Shown here: positions 63,168-64,000 of the stretch, one piece after another | Layout: the number at the start of each line of letters is the position of its first letter | How positions within the stretch are numbered: position 1 is the stretch's first letter | Origin: Ignavibacteria bacterium | GTDB lineage: Bacteria > Bacteroidota > Ignavibacteria > Tepidaquicellales > Tepidaquicellaceae | Assembly: GCA_016704345.1 (NCBI GenBank) | Contig: JADJAH010000009.1 | Coordinates: forward strand, 186,001-250,000 | Direction: 5' to 3' | Length of the DNA: 64,000 bases | The notes under the pieces: model-generated | Told to the model about the DNA's origin: nothing | Databases searched by the model: none | The model's input: only the letters and a program-made list of their open reading frames with translations | Made by a program: the position numbers and the translations under genes

Positions 63168-64000
63168 CTATTTTACTAACATTAACTTTCTCACCCCTTT
63201 CAATTGTCCATCGGTACTCAAAGAGTAAAAATAGACTCCGCTTGCAAGTTCTGAAGCATTGAACTCAACCTCATAAACCCCCGGCACCTGTTTTTTTTCT
63301 ACAAGTGTTCTCACTATTTGACCGGTCAGATCAAAAACATTCAACAAAGTTTCACCGCTTGTTTTCAATCTGTATTTGATCCTTGTATCTGGATTAAATG
63401 GATTGGGATAATTCTGTTCAAGCTCAAAGCTTTCTGTATTCAACTCTGAATTTCCCTGATTAACACTCACAGGGCTCTTTGTAAGTTTGTACTTTATCAA
63501 TAAAATATCTGAGTTGTTTGAGTGAAAGCTCTTGGTTGTTCCGCATATTATGATCTCTCCGGATTGACTGCAATGCAGGTCGGAGAACCTGTCATCATCT
63601 TCAAGCGGCCCGTTGAATTCTGCTATTCCTATTTGCTGCCCAAGGCTGTTGTAAGCAACTGTAACAATATCATAAGTGGAGTCCTTCTCAAATGAAGAAC
63701 CTGAAACGATCAAGTTGCCTTCAATATCAATACATATTCTCTCACCATAATCGTCAAGATTTGCCTGTCCATTGTACCTCCTCGTCCATACAGAATCGCC
63801 ATTTCGGTTGTACTTCACTGTTGCAAAGTCAAAATAATTCCACTGGCCGCTGCTTTGACCGGTTGTGTAAACATTGTGATATTTATCTACTGCAAGATTA
63901 TACGCACAGTCACGGTCATTGCCGCCGCCATCATATCTTCTAAGCCAAATTCGATTTCCGTTATTGTCGTATTTGATAGTCACGTACTTATAGCCATAGT
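63168..64000 (-). CDS. Type IX-secreted beta-propeller protein, 3' part (5' end outside the window)
   Basis: The frame is open to the window edge, so the start is missing. The visible ~275 residues contain SBBP-type propeller repeats (TIKYDNNGNRIWLRRYDGGG, TVKYNRNGDSVWTRRYNG, VAYNSLGQQIGIAEFNG), each a 'xxKYNxxGxxxWxRxY' blade. They end in a type IX secretion tag: LEQNYPNPFNPDTRIKYRL, LNVFDLTGQIVRTLVEK, SGVYFYSLS and the final KKxMLVK-like basic end. It is likely a surface or secreted protein. Its intact tag contrasts with the orphan tag at the left edge and with the dockerin-like tails of the FG-GAP proteins. Confidence 0.88.
   Translation of the reverse strand, partial: YGYKYVTIKYDNNGNRIWLRRYDGGGNDRDCAYNLAVDKYHNVYTTGQSSGQWNYFDFATVKYNRNGDSVWTRRYNGQANLDDYGERICIDIEGNLIVSGSSFEKDSTYDIVTVAYNSLGQQIGIAEFNGPLEDDDRFSDLHCSQSGEIIICGTTKSFHSNNSDILLIKYKLTKSPVSVNQGNSELNTESFELEQNYPNPFNPDTRIKYRLKTSGETLLNVFDLTGQIVRTLVEKKQVPGVYEVEFNASELASGVYFYSLSTDGQLKGVRKLMLVK

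Overview
The window looks like a chromosomal segment of a bacterium from the Fibrobacterota-Chlorobiota-Bacteroidota group, most like Ignavibacteria. Type IX secretion C-terminal tags with the NYPNPFNP motif occur at both ends. Two candidate promoters have the TTG / TAnnTTTG shape of this group. Shine-Dalgarno sequences are not evident, and the gene complement (BshA, KdsA, DUF3667, FG-GAP proteins) fits. This is inferred from protein features only. I see no rRNA, tRNA, CRISPR array, prophage or transposase.

Layout. 0.2-7.1 kb (+): orphan secretion-tag remnant, then tmk, an S41 protease, purK, a frameshifted SPFH/prohibitin gene, a DUF2007 protein and an M19 dipeptidase. 7.2-12.5 kb (-): uvrB, a ClpS-like adaptor, a PBP4-type carboxypeptidase, a Nudix hydrolase and mazG. 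12.7-19.8 kb (+): DUF3667 protein, alanine dehydrogenase with promoter and terminator, AtuA-family protein, threonine-dehydrogenase-like epimerase, secreted alpha/beta hydrolase and a DMT transporter. 19.8-23.6 kb (-): PEGA lipoprotein-like protein, PQQ-propeller lipoprotein and a cyclic-2,3-diphosphoglycerate-synthetase-like GTPase. 23.6-26.4 kb: gene-poor, with decayed coding remnants, two 21-bp-period tandem arrays and a hicBA module. 26.7-40.7 kb: bshA, then minus-strand metabolic and transport genes. These include dihydropyrimidinase with a class III aminotransferase, nhaA, an amino-acid permease, two overlapping phosphofructokinases (one frameshifted), a membrane spermidine-synthase-like protein, kdsA and trmH.

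41.5-48.7 kb (+) is a seven-gene cassette: capsule-type transferase, SpsF-like cytidylyltransferase, split transketolase, class III aminotransferase, SDR and a NeuB-like synthase. It reads as synthesis, CMP-activation and transfer of an unusual ulosonic acid for a surface glycan. 48.9-59.7 kb holds two large secreted FG-GAP proteins, one disrupted by several frame breaks. Both carry the same C-terminal beta plus dockerin-like module, which is also found on the 17.4 kb hydrolase. 60-63 kb carries a transporter and an Rrf2-cupin-Ric operon for nitrosative/iron-sulfur stress, with a palindromic operator candidate. The right edge is the 3' part of another type IX-secreted protein.

The least explained features are non-coding. 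A ~230-bp nested inverted repeat occurs twice, and its two copies differ by compensatory changes in the stem. Heptanucleotide repeats sit at gene ends with a consistent strand bias. A 21-bp-phased array runs for about 30 units and grades from divergent to nearly uniform. A perfect 19-bp array lies upstream of the large FG-GAP gene.
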